A stretch of DNA of 6,041 nucleotides from Bacillota bacterium (GTDB lineage Bacteria; Bacillota; Bacilli; Bacillales_B; DSM-18226): assembly GCA_021821235.1 (NCBI GenBank), contig JAKACS010000217.1, forward strand, positions 1-6,041, written 5' to 3'. The first letter of the stretch is position 1; the number at the start of each line of letters is the position of its first letter. A program made the position numbers and the translations under genes. This document shows positions 5,906 to 6,041 of this stretch, in pieces. The notes under the pieces were generated by a model that saw only the letters and a program-made list of their open reading frames with translations, made no database searches and had not been told where the DNA came from.

Positions 5906-5934
5906 ATTATACAAAATGTTTCGAAAAATTAAAA
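5906..5934 (-). promoter_or_regulatory. Candidate SigA promoter of ytcI with overlapping palindrome
   Basis: A perfect -10 TATAAT (5906-5911) lies 41 bases before the ytcI start, with TTTTAA (5929-5934) as a weak -35 at 17 bases. Between them is the palindrome TTTCGAAA (5919-5926), inside a 15-base stretch (5916-5930) that matches the CodY motif AATTTTCWGAAAATT at 11 of 15 positions. Binding there would block the promoter; that is inference. Confidence 0.5.
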
Positions 5935-5940
5935 TAATAG

Positions 5941-5980
5941 TACAAAATAAAAAGAGAGAGGAGCAATGTCCCACTCTCTT
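5941..5980 (-). terminator. Rho-independent terminator of the SASP gene
   Basis: A 7-bp stem (5952-5958 with 5974-5980), extended by a short G/C inner helix after one mismatch, is followed on the minus strand by TTTTTATTTT (complement of 5953-5944). It starts 20 bases after the SASP stop codon and separates that gene from the ytcI promoter. Confidence 0.8.
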
Positions 5981-6000
5981 GTAGCCATTGTATTCACTTT

Positions 6001-6041
6001 TTAGCGGGAAAACCCTCCGCCCATTTGCTGTTCAGCCATTT
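6001..6041 (-). CDS. sspA: Alpha/beta-type small acid-soluble spore protein, C-terminal 12 codons only
   Basis: The frame entering from the right edge ends in MAEQQMGGGFSR followed by TAA (6001-6003). This is the characteristic C-terminus of alpha/beta-type SASPs (family pattern 'LV.MAEQQLGGG'). These small proteins of about 65-70 residues coat DNA in the forespore and protect it from UV and heat. Most of the gene, including its SigG promoter and the DNA-contact and GPR-cleavage segments, lies beyond the window. The symbol sspA rests on synteny with ytcI as in B. subtilis; Bacillaceae carry several near-identical SASP genes, so another ssp name is possible. Confidence 0.8.
   Translation of the reverse strand, partial: MAEQQMGGGFSR

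Noticed and set aside
5865..5906. Longer ytcI beginning at TTG 5904-5906
   Set aside because: This start overlaps the -10 element and has no ribosome binding site, whereas GAGGGGG precedes the ATG at 5864 at the right spacing.
1..6041. A novel defence, toxin-antitoxin, CRISPR, prophage or mobile-element system
   Set aside because: Every substantial gene belongs to a known core-genome family, intergenic regions are short, and no repeats, integrase/transposase motifs or RNA gene structures are visible on either strand.

Overview
The window reads as chromosome of an endospore-forming Bacillaceae (Bacillus sensu lato). Four things suggest this: low-to-moderate GC, strong AGGGGG-type ribosome binding sites, the 3' end of an alpha/beta-type small acid-soluble spore protein gene at the right edge, and a gene set matching the ytfI / yteJ / sppA / nadK2 (ytdI) / ytcI / sspA neighbourhood known from Bacillus subtilis.

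Layout, left to right. Positions 1-627 (minus): most of a YtfI-type DUF2953 membrane-anchored protein, running off the left edge. Positions 713-1912 (minus): rocD, ornithine aminotransferase, a single gene closed by a terminator. Positions 1994-2165 (minus): a 170-base scar in which the first about 14 codons of sppA (signal peptide peptidase) abut, out of frame, the last about 40 codons of yteJ/sppI (RDD-family inhibitor of SppA). Positions 2166-2320: divergent promoter region with a near-consensus CcpA (cre) site. Positions 2321-3121 (plus): nadK2, NAD kinase. A bidirectional terminator separates it from the convergent rarD (3176-4093, minus), an EamA-type transporter. Positions 4290-5864 (minus): ytcI, an acyl-CoA synthetase with its own promoter and a perfect 17-bp hairpin terminator. 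Positions 6001-6041 (minus): last 12 codons and stop of a SASP gene, with a terminator behind it.

Functionally this is core metabolism rather than an accessory island: NADP supply (nadK2), arginine/ornithine breakdown to glutamate (rocD), carboxylic-acid activation (ytcI), an exporter of unknown substrate (rarD) and a spore protein. I see no phage, insertion sequence, CRISPR, tRNA, toxin or defence genes. The one notable event is the apparent joint loss of the protease/inhibitor pair sppA-yteJ by an internal deletion. Its leftover promoter and translation start now lie upstream of rocD, which has no visible promoter of its own.
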